Shown here piece after piece: positions 10,201 through 21,875 of a stretch of 64,000 bases of DNA. The stretch spans positions 1 through 64,000 of the forward strand of contig JACPUC010000002.1 of NCBI GenBank assembly GCA_016192455.1. Direction: 5' to 3'. The stretch comes from Candidatus Tectimicrobiota bacterium. Its GTDB lineage: Bacteria > JACPUC01. Numbering within the stretch: the first letter of the stretch is position 1; each line of letters starts with the position of its first letter. The position numbers and the translations under genes were made by a program. The notes under the pieces were generated by a model. The model saw only the letters and a list, made by a program, of their open reading frames with translations, was not told the origin of the DNA and searched no databases.

Positions 10201-10646
10201 AGGCGTGGCTGGCCGCCCACGTCGCCCGCCTCGCGGAGGGCGATTACCTCGCCATCAACGCCTACCTCGAGCAACGGCCGGCGCACCACGAGCTTCTCCA
10301 GGAGATGCGCCTCCGCCTCCGCGCCGCCTACCGCGTGGCGACGATGCTGGGCTACGGCCCGCGCTTCCTGCACTCGACCGGCCAACTCCACAAGGGGGGG
10401 CCGAATACGGCGCTGGTGCTGCAACTCACCTGTGACAATGTGCCCGATGTGGCCATCCCCGGCGAACGGTACTCGTTCGGCATCCTCAAGGACGCCCAGG
10501 CGCTGGGGGATTTTCACTCCCTCGCCGCCCGCCGGCGGCGCGCCTTGCGCCTCCACCTGGGAAGCGACGTCGAGGGCGGCCTGAAGCGACTCCTCGCGGC
10601 GGTGGAGGCCGTCACCGGAACCGCGGGGAGTTCGGCCCAGGGGTGA
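7257..10646 (+). CDS. RpiB-transaldolase-glucose-6-phosphate isomerase fusion
   Basis: One uninterrupted 1129-residue frame encodes three enzymes. Residues 1 to about 150 are ribose-5-phosphate isomerase B (GSDHAGF, DYPDYA, LLCGSGIG with the catalytic Cys, GGRIIG). Residues about 163-535 are transaldolase, with SNPAIFEKAI and the Schiff-base lysine motif IFIKVPATTEG. The rest is phosphoglucose isomerase (GMGGSSLGPEVLRR, SSKSGGTTESLS, then a C-terminal lobe). Tal-Pgi fusions are known; the in-frame RpiB addition is unusual. The GTG at 7257 has GGAG 8 bases upstream. An ATG at 7743 with GGGAGG 10 bases upstream could start a separate Tal-Pgi protein from the same frame. The order of activities would carry ribulose 5-phosphate back towards glucose 6-phosphate. 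Confidence 0.9.
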   Translation: MRVAVGSDHAGFALKGTVVAAIKALAHEVLDLGASSSDAVDYPDYAARVCEAILRGDAERGVLLCGSGIGVAVVANKFPGIRAGLCHDVYSAHQGVEHEDMNVLALGGRIIGAALAREIVTSFLNASFQAEERHLRRVAKITQIEERWLGAGARQPLGGAGRMDRIAKVRELGQSVWLDSISRDLVTSGTLRRLIEADGLLGMTSNPAIFEKAINGSPAYDQAITSLARQGLDAAGIYQELAVEDVRLAADLLAPVYARTQGLDGYVSLEVSPLLARDTEGTIREARQLFAAVDRPNIFIKVPATTEGLPAIRSLLAQGININVTLLFAVERYVEVAQTYLDGIEELLARGGDAGTVRSVASFFVSRIDTLADSWINQRLEGVTDAAQRGRLEALKGVLAIANAKIAYQRFMEIFGSERFAALRAQGAHAQRLLWGSTSTKNPAYADTLYVDTLIGPETVNTMPEETFRAFQEHGEPALTLEEGLEEARARLRDFEACGFSMPQLTQQLLDEGVAKFAEPFEKLLRAIEAKRLQAGPDLLAQETRSWVAMPGVQSEILQRTLSGMQQQGFQRRLWEKDASLWTTDPTHQERIRSRLGWLTVCRRQRRFLPELRAFADEIRAAGMRHVVLLGMGGSSLGPEVLRRTFGPQPGYPQLCLLDSTVPAQVASTAGKLDLAATLFVVSSKSGGTTESLSLCAYFYDQLRSRRGAGAHFVAITDPGSPLEELARQRRFRRVISGEPEVGGRFSVLSNFGMAPAALVGLDVETLLERAEGMMHRCGANVSCRDNPGIVLGTVLGMLQKAGRDKLTLVPSPGIAAFGAWLEQLIAESTGKMGTGLVPLGDEPVGPPEVYGQDRVFIYLRLSESPDAAQEAALEALREAGHPVLRVTVPERLDLGAAFYLWEIATATAGAFLKINAFDEPNVQESKDNTKALLREFEAKGRLPEQEPLLRVDGISLSTDAENHAELSRAITSRGQDAGALEAWLAAHVARLAEGDYLAINAYLEQRPAHHELLQEMRLRLRAAYRVATMLGYGPRFLHSTGQLHKGGPNTALVLQLTCDNVPDVAIPGERYSFGILKDAQALGDFHSLAARRRRALRLHLGSDVEGGLKRLLAAVEAVTGTAGSSAQG

Positions 10647-10725
10647 TGCCGGAGGCCCAGCCGCGCCCGCGTCCCTGGGGGCGTCGCGGGTTGCGCCACC
10701 CAGCACTCAGATCGGGAGGGGTTCG

Positions 10726-11634
10726 ATGCAGCTCGGCATGGTGGGTCTGGGCAGGATGGGTGGGAACATGGCGCGCCGCCTCCTCCAGGCGGGGCACGAA
10801 GTTGCCGTCTCAGACCGTTCCAGCGAAGCGGTGCAGGCCATGGCGGCGGCCGGCGCGCAAGGGACCAGCAGCCTCGCGGAGCTGACGGAGAGGCTGACGC
10901 CACCGCGCGCCGTCTGGGTGATGGTGCCCTCCGGCGCCCCCACCGAGGAGACGATCCGCGCCCTGCGCGAGGTGCTGGCGGCGGGCGACATCATCATTGA
11001 CGGCGGCAACACCTACTACAAGGATGATCTGCGCCGGGCGGAGGAGCTGCGCGGGGCGGAGCTGCACTACGTGGATGTCGGCACGAGCGGCGGCATCTGG
11101 GGCCTCGAGGCGGGGTACTGCTTGATGGTCGGCGGCGAGCGGCGGATCGTCGCGCACCTGGAGCCGATCTTCCACGCCCTGGCGCCGGAGAACGGCTACC
11201 TCTACACCGGGCCGTGCGGCTCCGGCCACTTCACGAAAATGATCCACAACGGCATCGAGTATGCCATGATGCAGGCCTACGGGGAGGGGTTCGAGCTGCT
11301 GCGGCAGGCGCCGTTCGATCTCGATCTGCATGCCATCGCCGCGGTGTGGAACCATGGCAGCGTGGTGCGCTCATGGTTGCTGGAGCTGCTCGAGGCGGCC
11401 TTCAAGCGCGATCCCGACCTGGGGGAGCTGAGTGGCTATGTGGAGGACTCGGGAGAAGGCCGCTGGACCATTCTCCAGGCGATCGAGGAAGAGGTGCCCG
11501 CGCCCGGCCTGGCTCTCGCCCTGTTCACGCGTTTCCGCTCGCGCCAGGATCGCTCCTTTGCCGAGCGCGTGCTGGCGGCGCTGCGGCGCGAGTTCGGCGG
11601 GCACGCGGTGCGCCGCGCCGCGCCGCCGTCGTAG
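10726..11634 (+). CDS. gnd: 6-phosphogluconate dehydrogenase, decarboxylating (short form)
   Basis: Oxidises 6-phosphogluconate to ribulose 5-phosphate and CO2 with reduction of NAD(P)+. The 302-residue length is that of the short (GndA-like, usually NAD-dependent) group, not the roughly 470-residue form. It shows the Rossmann motif GLGRMGGNMARRLL, the substrate motif DVGTSGGIWGLEAGYCLMVGG and the catalytic Lys segment GHFTKMIHNGIEY. GGGAGGGG lies just before the ATG. It sits between the Pgi fusion and zwf, consistent with an oxidative pentose phosphate operon. Confidence 0.93.
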   Translation: MQLGMVGLGRMGGNMARRLLQAGHEVAVSDRSSEAVQAMAAAGAQGTSSLAELTERLTPPRAVWVMVPSGAPTEETIRALREVLAAGDIIIDGGNTYYKDDLRRAEELRGAELHYVDVGTSGGIWGLEAGYCLMVGGERRIVAHLEPIFHALAPENGYLYTGPCGSGHFTKMIHNGIEYAMMQAYGEGFELLRQAPFDLDLHAIAAVWNHGSVVRSWLLELLEAAFKRDPDLGELSGYVEDSGEGRWTILQAIEEEVPAPGLALALFTRFRSRQDRSFAERVLAALRREFGGHAVRRAAPPS

Positions 11635-11781
11635 CCGCAGGGGTGGGGAGGCGGCACGGGCCGCCCGTCGCCCTGAGGAGAGGCGTGGCCTGCGCCGGGG
11701 CGCGACCTTCCTCCGCACCCCCTCCTGCGCCACCTTCTAGGCTGAAGGCGGGAAGGCCGGCGGAAGATCGTGAGGGACGCC

Positions 11782-13317
11782 ATGCCCGAGCCAATCGCAC
11801 CCTTCATCACCCTTCCGTCCCTTCCTGATGATGTCCCCGGCGCGCCCTGCGCCATGGTCGTCTTCGGCGCCTCGGGCGACCTCACGAAGCGCAAGCTGGT
11901 GCCCGCCCTCTTCAACCTCGCGTGCGAGGGGCTGTTGCCGGATGGGTTCGCCCTCCTCGGCTTCGCGCGCACGCCGTTGAACGAGGAAAAGTTCCGCGGC
12001 GCCATGACGGAGAGCATCAAGCGCTACGGCACGCGGCAGTTCAATGCCGCGGTGTGGGAGAAGTTCGTCCAGCGCCTCTTCTACCAGCAGCACGAGTACG
12101 ACGACCCTGCCTCCTACACCGCCCTGAAAGCGCAGCTCCAGAAGCTGGACCGCGACTGCGGCACCCAGGGGAACCACATCTTCTACCTCTCGACGCCTCC
12201 CGGCTTCTTCCCCACCATCATCGAGAACCTGGGGGCCGCCGGGCTGAACCTCGAGGAGCGGGGCAAGTTCAGCCGCGTGGTCATCGAGAAGCCGTTCGGC
12301 CGCGACCTCGCCAGCGCCGTCAAGCTCAACGAGATCGTCTACCAGCAGTTCCAGGAACACCAGGTGTTCCGCATCGACCACTACCTCGGCAAAGAGACGG
12401 TGCAGAACATCTTGGTGTTCCGCTTCGCCAACGGCATCTTCGAGCCGATCTGGAACCGGCGCTACGTCGATCACGTGCAGATCACCGTGGCGGAAACCAT
12501 CGGCATTGAAGGCCGCGGCAGCTACTACGAGACGGCGGGCGTGCTGCGCGACATGATCCAGAACCACATCTTCCACCTCTTGGCGTACATCGCCATGGAG
12601 CCGCCGATCGACATCAACGCCACCAAGGTGCGCGACGAGGAGGTGAAACTCCTCGACGCCGTGCAGCGCATGCGCCCGGAGCAGGTGCCGGTGCGCGCCG
12701 TGCGCGGCCAGTACGGCGAGGCCACCGTCGACGACCGCTGGCTGCCCTCCTACCGTGAGGAGAAAGGAGTAGCCGCGGATTCGCAGGTGGAGACCTTCGC
12801 GGCCCTGAAGCTCTACATTGACAACTGGCGCTGGGCGGGCGTGCCCTTCTACCTGCGCTCCGGGAAATGCCTCCCCGAGCGCCGGGCGGAGATCGCCATC
12901 CAGTTCAACCGCGCCCCGCTGCAGCTCTTCCGGCACCAAGAGGTGAAGCAGCTCTCCCCCAACCTCCTGGAGATGCGGCTGCAGCCCGACGAGGGTATCT
13001 CCCTGCGCTTCGAGACCAAGAAGCCGGGGACGAAAATCCGCATGCAGACGGTGGACATGCAGTTCGACTACACGCGCAGCTTTGACACCAACTATTCAAC
13101 GGGCTACGAGACGCTCCTGCATGACTGCATGACCGGAGACTCCACCCTCTTCGCGCGGGCAGACATGGTCGAGACCGCCTGGAAGGTGATCCAGCCGATC
13201 CAGGAAGTGTGGCAGAACACCGCCGCCGAGTTCCCCAACTATCCGGGGGGGACCTGGGGTCCTATCGAAGCGAACCACCTGCTCCAGCGGGACGGACGCG
13301 GCTGGCTGCAGGGGTGA
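11782..13317 (+). CDS. zwf: Glucose-6-phosphate 1-dehydrogenase
   Basis: First oxidative step of the pentose phosphate pathway: glucose 6-phosphate to 6-phosphogluconolactone with NADP+ reduction. The 511-residue product has the coenzyme motif VFGASGDLTKRKL, the EKPFGRDL segment and the substrate-binding signature RIDHYLGKETVQN with the catalytic His further on. The ATG at 11782 has GAGGG 5 bases upstream; an in-frame GTG at 11770 is the alternative start. No 6-phosphogluconolactonase gene is visible next to it, although zwf and pgl are often paired. Confidence 0.95.
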   Translation: MPEPIAPFITLPSLPDDVPGAPCAMVVFGASGDLTKRKLVPALFNLACEGLLPDGFALLGFARTPLNEEKFRGAMTESIKRYGTRQFNAAVWEKFVQRLFYQQHEYDDPASYTALKAQLQKLDRDCGTQGNHIFYLSTPPGFFPTIIENLGAAGLNLEERGKFSRVVIEKPFGRDLASAVKLNEIVYQQFQEHQVFRIDHYLGKETVQNILVFRFANGIFEPIWNRRYVDHVQITVAETIGIEGRGSYYETAGVLRDMIQNHIFHLLAYIAMEPPIDINATKVRDEEVKLLDAVQRMRPEQVPVRAVRGQYGEATVDDRWLPSYREEKGVAADSQVETFAALKLYIDNWRWAGVPFYLRSGKCLPERRAEIAIQFNRAPLQLFRHQEVKQLSPNLLEMRLQPDEGISLRFETKKPGTKIRMQTVDMQFDYTRSFDTNYSTGYETLLHDCMTGDSTLFARADMVETAWKVIQPIQEVWQNTAAEFPNYPGGTWGPIEANHLLQRDGRGWLQG

Positions 13318-13379
13318 CCAGCAGGCGCCGCCCGCTGCGCTGCTCCCTCCTTCCTCTTGGCGCGACAGCAGAGACGGTG

Positions 13380-14351
13380 ATGATCCTGGCTGGCGACATC
13401 GGCGGCACGAAGACTCTGCTCGCCTCCTGCGAGCCGGCAGCCCCGCGACCCCTCGTGGTCCACCGGGAGAGTTACGCCAGCCGCGAGGCCGCCGGGTTGG
13501 CGGAGCTGGTGCGCCGGTTCCGCGGCAAGCACCCGGGCGCAATTGAAGCAGCCTGCTTCGGCATCGCCGGTCCCATCCAGGGCGGGCGCAGCGAGACGCC
13601 GAACCTCCCCTGGGTGGTCGAGGCCGGCGAGCTTGCTCGGCTGCTGGGGCTGCCGCAGGTTTCGCTCATCAACGACCTGGAAGCCACCGCATATGGAATT
13701 GCCGCGTTGGACGAGGGGGAGCTGGTGACGCTGAACCCGGAGGGGGAGGCGCGGCCGGGGAACGCCGCGGTGATCGCCGCCGGCACGGGGCTGGGCGAGG
13801 CGGTGTTGTACTGGGACGGCCAGCGCCACCAGCCCTTCGCCACCGAATCGGGGCATGCGGATTTCGCGCCCCGTACCTGTCGCGAGATGGAGCTGCTTCG
13901 TTTCCTTGGGAAGGAGTTTCCCCGGGTGAGCTATGAGCGCGTCATCTCCGGTCCGGGGCTCTTCCGCACTTACAGGTTCCTGCGGGCGTGGCGCGGCGAC
14001 GCCGAGCCCGCCTGGCTGACGGCGGAGCTGCAGGAAGGCGACCCGAGCGCCGTGGTGACCGAGGTCGCCTTGGCGCGGCGCGACGTGGTGTGCGAGGACG
14101 CGCTGCGCATGTTCGTCGCCTGCTACGGCGCCGAGGCCGGCAACTTGGCCCTGCGCTGCATGGCGGTGGGCGGGGTGTACCTCGGCGGCGGGATCGCCCC
14201 GAAAATCCTGCCGGCGTTGCGTGAGGCAGGCTTCATGGCCGCCTTCACGGCCAAGGGACGGTTTACGGATTTCCTGCGCAGGGTCCCCGTGCGGGTGATC
14301 TGCAACGAGGAGACAGCCTTGCTCGGGGCGGCGCGGCGAGCCAGCCTCTAG
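13380..14351 (+). CDS. glk: Glucokinase
   Basis: ATP-dependent phosphorylation of glucose to glucose 6-phosphate, feeding zwf and Pgi. The 323-residue protein belongs to the bacterial glucokinase family (not ROK). It shows the phosphate-binding motif LAGDIGGTKTLL at the N-terminus, GIAGPIQGG, LINDLEATAYG with the catalytic Asp, AAGTGLGEA and the SGPGLFRTYRFL segment. The ATG follows a weak ribosome site; a GTG one codon earlier is equally possible. It is the last gene of the sugar-phosphate cluster, 62 bases after zwf. Confidence 0.93.
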   Translation: MILAGDIGGTKTLLASCEPAAPRPLVVHRESYASREAAGLAELVRRFRGKHPGAIEAACFGIAGPIQGGRSETPNLPWVVEAGELARLLGLPQVSLINDLEATAYGIAALDEGELVTLNPEGEARPGNAAVIAAGTGLGEAVLYWDGQRHQPFATESGHADFAPRTCREMELLRFLGKEFPRVSYERVISGPGLFRTYRFLRAWRGDAEPAWLTAELQEGDPSAVVTEVALARRDVVCEDALRMFVACYGAEAGNLALRCMAVGGVYLGGGIAPKILPALREAGFMAAFTAKGRFTDFLRRVPVRVICNEETALLGAARRASL

Positions 14352-14388
14352 AGGGTGGCAGGCCCGGCCGGCGGCCTGGAGAATATGC

Positions 14389-14416
14389 TTGACATGCCCC
14401 CAAGAGCTGCTAAGCT
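14389..14416 (+). promoter_or_regulatory. Strong candidate sigma-70 promoter for the M23 peptidase gene
   Basis: Perfect TTGACA, a 16-base spacer and TAAGCT with an upstream TGC (extended -10). It lies 175 bases before the peptidase start, right after the glk stop. Confidence 0.55.
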
Positions 14417-14590
14417 GAGGCACTTCCTGGTGTCAGAAACCGGTTTCCCACGTATTCCCCCGGCACCTCCGCAAATCGATGAATAAAGTAAGGAGCGGCG
14501 GCGGCAGAGGATCGTTCCAGCGGCTGCGCTAGCCTGCTTTGAAAGGGAGAAGGAAAGACTGCCCATCCTCGTCTAACTGGAGTTCCGCGC

Positions 14591-15541
14591 ATGCCACAGA
14601 ACAAGTACTACACGATGATGATCATGCCGGCGTCATCGAGCCGGTTCTACCGGTACTCGGTGCCGAAGTGGCTGCTGGTCACCGCCGCCGTCCTCGGCGG
14701 CTGCGCTTTCTTCATCTTCCTCGCCCTCATCATCAACGCAGCTCGCCATGAAGACACAACGGAGCGGGTTGCAATCCTGCAGAGAGCCAACACCCAGCAG
14801 AAGGAACGCCTGCACCAGTTCTCCAATACGATCAACGAGCTGAAGATGCAGATGCTGCAGTTGCAGGCGTTCGACAAGAAGCTGCGGGTGATCACGGCGT
14901 TCGGCAAGCCTGATCACCGCCTCCCCTTCATCGGCATCGGCGGCCCGACCAGTGAGATCACCCTGGAGGAGATCAAGAACGATCCCTCGAAGCAGAAACG
15001 CTTGATGGCGGCGATTCAGAAAGAGATCGAGCAGCTCTCCCTGGCGGCGGAGCGGCAGGCGGACAGCTTCAAGGAGCTTGAAAAGTTCTTCTCCGAGAAG
15101 CGCACGCTGCTTGTTTCCACCCCTTCCATCTGGCCCACCCGCGGCTGGTTGACGTCAACCTTCGGCTATCGCACCTCGCCCTTTACCGGCTTGCGCGAGA
15201 TGCATGAAGGGATCGATGTGGCTGGTTCGTTCGGCGCCCCCGTGGTGGCGCCGGGCAATGGCGTGATCACCAAGATCGGCAACGAGAGCGGCTACGGGAA
15301 AGTCCTTGAGATCGATCACGGCTACGGCGTCGCGACCCGTTACGGCCACCTGGCAAAGATTCTCGTCAAGGAGGGGGAGCGGGTCGAACGCGGCGACGAG
15401 ATCGCCCAGCTCGGCAACTCCGGTCGCAGCACCGGCCCGCACCTGCACTACGAGGTGTGGGTGAACAAGATTCCCATCAATCCAGTCAAGTATATCCTGG
15501 AGGATGACGTCCACACCCTTATCTCCGGCTTGGCGAACTAG
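14591..15541 (+). CDS. M23-family (LytM) peptidase, membrane anchored
   Basis: Predicted zinc endopeptidase or division activator acting on periplasmic peptidoglycan cross-links. Of 316 residues, about 27-49 form one transmembrane anchor, 55-110 and 140-165 are probable coiled coil, and 180-300 form the LytM domain. Zinc ligands are visible in MHEGIDVAG (HxxxD) and HLHYEVW (HxH), so the domain looks catalytic rather than EnvC-like degenerate. PTRGWLTSTFGYRTSPF is the usual domain entry. It has its own promoter at 14389 and precedes secA. Confidence 0.9.
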   Translation: MPQNKYYTMMIMPASSSRFYRYSVPKWLLVTAAVLGGCAFFIFLALIINAARHEDTTERVAILQRANTQQKERLHQFSNTINELKMQMLQLQAFDKKLRVITAFGKPDHRLPFIGIGGPTSEITLEEIKNDPSKQKRLMAAIQKEIEQLSLAAERQADSFKELEKFFSEKRTLLVSTPSIWPTRGWLTSTFGYRTSPFTGLREMHEGIDVAGSFGAPVVAPGNGVITKIGNESGYGKVLEIDHGYGVATRYGHLAKILVKEGERVERGDEIAQLGNSGRSTGPHLHYEVWVNKIPINPVKYILEDDVHTLISGLAN

Positions 15542-16196
15542 GTTCTCACGAGACACGCCGGCGTGCTCCTCCGCCGGTGGGTCCGCTGGCGAGCGGGCTT
15601 GAGCTGCGGCCGGAAAGTCGAACGGGACTGCCTCCTGGATCGGAGGCAAAGCCTGTCCGTGCCGCCCGGCTGCGAGTCTCCCGCAAAGCTCCCCTCCTTC
15701 CCTGGCCCCGTTGGGGCGTGTCGCTGCTGCCGTTGGGCGGGGGCGGTCATTTCCTTCCTTCGCGTCCTCGGGTCTTCCCCTCCGCCGTCGCCCCGGGCCA
15801 GTCGCCTTGGCCGGCTCTTCCGAGTGCCATTGTGGCCGCGCGGCGAGGCAACCAGCCTCATCCGCCAGGTAACCTCTGCACGTCGCACCCGGTGCCTCGC
15901 GGCTTCCCGCCGCGGGCGGCCGAGGCCGTCCCGGCCCCGCCCCGTACATGAGTGTTGGTGTATGGTTTGCGGGGTGCGTATAATAATCAAGCAGGTGGGT
16001 GCGCTGGCGGGGCGCCGAGGTGGTCGCCTGATCCGCCCGCGCCTCGACGTGCAAGGAGAGGAAGCGACGCGCCGCCAAGGCGGGTTTGGCGCCGGCGCGG
16101 ATGATGTGGTTGGCCAGGGCGGGGAGATCGAAGCTGCCGCGTCGGGGGGCGTTCTCATCTCCTTCGCTGCGTGAAATTGCTAAAGGATGACCTGGT
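15542..16196. other. Long non-coding leader before secA
   Basis: About 655 bases with no gene I can support. It contains a hairpin-capable GCCTCC/GGAGGC pair near 15630, the candidate promoter at 15955 and about 200 bases of presumed 5' leader. A minus-strand frame crosses it but gives no recognisable protein. Confidence 0.45.
15955..15984 (+). promoter_or_regulatory. Candidate secA promoter with perfect -10
   Basis: TTGGTG (3 of 6), an 18-base spacer and a perfect TATAAT in otherwise GC-rich DNA. It would give a leader of about 205 bases on secA, long enough for translational control. Confidence 0.5.
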
Positions 16197-18797
<2,601 letters not shown>

Positions 18798-18885
18798 GGA
18801 GGCCACAGGAAAGCCGGCGTGGAACCACCTCGCGGCTGCGGCAAAAGGTGGGGAAGCGGAGGTGAGTCTTTCTTCCGAGGACCGC

Positions 18886-19758
18886 ATGTTGAGGCTTGCC
18901 GGAATCCAGCTTGCCTGCGCGCCTGACAAGAAGCGGAACCTGCTCCGGGCGGTCGAGCTCATCCGCCTGGCGGCGGCGGAGGGGGCGCAGCTCGCCTGTC
19001 TGCAGGAGCTCTGCGTCACCCCGTGGTTCCCGAGCGGCAAGGACGCCGCAGCCTTCAGCCTGGCGGAGCCCGTCGACGGGGAGACAGTCCAGACGCTGGC
19101 GGAGGTTGCGGCCGCGACGCGCCTCGCCCTCGTCTGCCCCATCTTCGAGCGGGATGGCGAGCGCCATTTCAACTCCGCGGTAGTGCTCGATGCGAACGGC
19201 GCGGTGCTGGGGGTCTATCGCAAGGTGCACGTGCCGGCCATCCCCTTGTGGGAGGAGCGCTACTACTTCCAGCTCGGCGACGGCGGATTCCCGGTTTTCC
19301 ACGTCGGCGGGGTCTGCATCGGCGTGCAACTGAGCTGGGATAACTTCTTCCCGGAAGGGGCGCGGGCGCTGGCGCTGCAAGGGGCGCAGGTGATCTTCGC
19401 GCCGACCGCCGCCGCCTACGACTCGCAGCACCGCTGGGCCACGGTGATCAGCGCCAACGCCATTGCGAACGGGTGCTTCGCGTTTCGCGTCAACCGGGTG
19501 GGGACGGAGGGGGCGCAGAACTTCTACGGCAAGAGCTTCTGCGTGGACCCGAACGGCGAGATGATCATCGAGCCGAGCGGCGCCTACGATGCCGTCGTCC
19601 TCGCCGACCTTGATCTCGCGCTCATCGACATCGTGCGCGCGGAGTGGACGCTCTTCCAGGATCGCCGCATCGACGAGTACGGGCTTTTGACGAAGATTCC
19701 CACGCCCGCCGGCCTCAACGCTCCCGAGCTGGAACGCCCCGCTGGCGCCCAGCCGTAG
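18886..19758 (+). CDS. Carbon-nitrogen hydrolase-fold protein with Ser in place of catalytic Cys
   Basis: Nitrilase-superfamily fold, closest in pattern to N-carbamoylputrescine/beta-ureidopropionase-type amidases. The catalytic Glu41 (CLQELCVTPWF) and Lys113 (YRKVHVP) are present, but the nucleophile motif reads GVQLSWDNFFPE with Ser150 (codon AGC) where active members have Cys. The protein may therefore be inactive on the usual amides, act as a binding protein or use Ser. The 290-residue length is normal. The ATG at 18886 has GAGG 5 bases upstream; a GTG at 18862 is an alternative. It follows secA by about 90 bases. Confidence 0.85.
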   Translation: MLRLAGIQLACAPDKKRNLLRAVELIRLAAAEGAQLACLQELCVTPWFPSGKDAAAFSLAEPVDGETVQTLAEVAAATRLALVCPIFERDGERHFNSAVVLDANGAVLGVYRKVHVPAIPLWEERYYFQLGDGGFPVFHVGGVCIGVQLSWDNFFPEGARALALQGAQVIFAPTAAAYDSQHRWATVISANAIANGCFAFRVNRVGTEGAQNFYGKSFCVDPNGEMIIEPSGAYDAVVLADLDLALIDIVRAEWTLFQDRRIDEYGLLTKIPTPAGLNAPELERPAGAQP

Positions 19759-20082
19759 CGGAGTCGAAGTACCTTCCCCCCACAGAAGAGACGTCCCCTT
19801 CCCGACCTTGCGGGTAAACCAGCCCCCTTGCAGAAATTCTTGACAGGGGTGAGCTCTGCGAGGAGCATCGCCCCTCGCCTGCCAGGCTCTGCCTGCCTTC
19901 GCCGCCACCGCGGACAGGCCGGACTGGGCGGTAGGTAGGCGCACTCTCTGCCGCGAGTGCGCACGGCGCCGTCGCGCCGAGAGTGGGTGTGCAGGATCAA
20001 GGTCCCCCCGGAGACAACATCCCGACTCGCGCGCTCGCGATCAGGCGCGGACGGACATGTGCGCGGGGCTTCGGGAGAGAGG
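19759..20082. other. Convergent spacer
   Basis: About 320 bases between converging genes. It holds a TTGACA at 19840 with no matching -10, and no hairpin followed by a T-run. I see no gene in it. Confidence 0.4.
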
Positions 20083-21045
<963 letters not shown>

Positions 21046-21221
21046 GGTTCATCACGCTCCAGAATCCTCGCCGCGCCACGCTGCACGATTGGGAACGACG
21101 AACGCCGCAGGCTGGGGGAGAGGTGGGATCAAAAGCGGTGAGGCGACGGGGAGGGCAGCCGGCGCCTGCGGCAAGACGACGCGGGGAGCAGCGCGACCAC
21201 GCGCCTCCCGCCCTGTTTGGG

Positions 21222-21788
21222 TTAGGTCTGCTTCGGCGCCCGCACGAAGTAGACGTCCGCGACGTTGAACTTCGAGTTGCGCCGGAAGCGCGCCTCAACC
21301 TGCATGCCGATCGAGATGTCAGCCGACTCGCAGCCGACGAGGCGGCTGAGGAAGAGCGTCGCCACGTTCTCCCATTCCACGAGTATAAGATGAAACGGCG
21401 TCTCGTCCAGGTAGGCTTCGCCGCTGAAGTAGCAGGTGGTCCAGGTATGCACGCGGCCGCGGCGCGGCAGCTCGAACCAGTCGCACTCGCCGCCGCAGCC
21501 CATGCAGCGCAGCCGCGGCGTGCCGTAGGCGGTGCCGCAGCGCGAGCAGCGCGTGCCGAGCAGCTTCTTATTCGCCAGCCCGGCGAAGAAGGGCGAATCC
21601 TGGCCGTAGCTGTGGATGTAATTGATCTGGTACGGCCATTTTGCAATGATCGGCGACATCCCCTTGAGCTGCGAGAGGTCGCTGGGGAAGGGGACGTTGA
21701 AGAGCACCGCGCCCTCTTCGGTCTCCTCGAGGCGCGGCGGATGCCGCCGCTCGGGGCTTTGCTCTGACGCCGGCTGGGGATCGACCAT
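21222..21788 (-). CDS. Zn-ribbon/OB-fold DUF35 protein, thiolase partner
   Basis: Small acyl-CoA-binding partner of a thiolase-like protein. In known complexes DUF35 proteins bridge to the thiolase active site and shuttle the CoA thioester. The 188-residue protein has a rubredoxin-like zinc ribbon (Cys81, Cys84, Cys95, Cys98) followed by an OB fold with FHLILVEWENVATLFLSRLVG. The ATG at 21788 has AGAGG 7 bases upstream; the frame stays open to 21839. It lies 87 bases after the thiolase-like gene, matching the usual thiolase-DUF35 pairing. Confidence 0.88.
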   Translation of the reverse strand: MVDPQPASEQSPERRHPPRLEETEEGAVLFNVPFPSDLSQLKGMSPIIAKWPYQINYIHSYGQDSPFFAGLANKKLLGTRCSRCGTAYGTPRLRCMGCGGECDWFELPRRGRVHTWTTCYFSGEAYLDETPFHLILVEWENVATLFLSRLVGCESADISIGMQVEARFRRNSKFNVADVYFVRAPKQT

Positions 21789-21875
21789 CGATTGCCTCTG
21801 CGCGCCCGCCTGGACGGGGAAGGCGTCGTCTCCTCCCACGCCATGGGAGCACTGCCTCGTCGGCGAGGGCAGCGC

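Noticed and set aside
8070-10706. Minus-strand 878-codon frame antisense to the Tal-Pgi region
   Set aside because: Same cause: composition-driven open frame with no recognisable motif.
19840-19845. Perfect TTGACA between the nitrilase and meaB genes
   Set aside because: No -10 at 16-18 bases and no gene downstream on that strand; the genes converge here.
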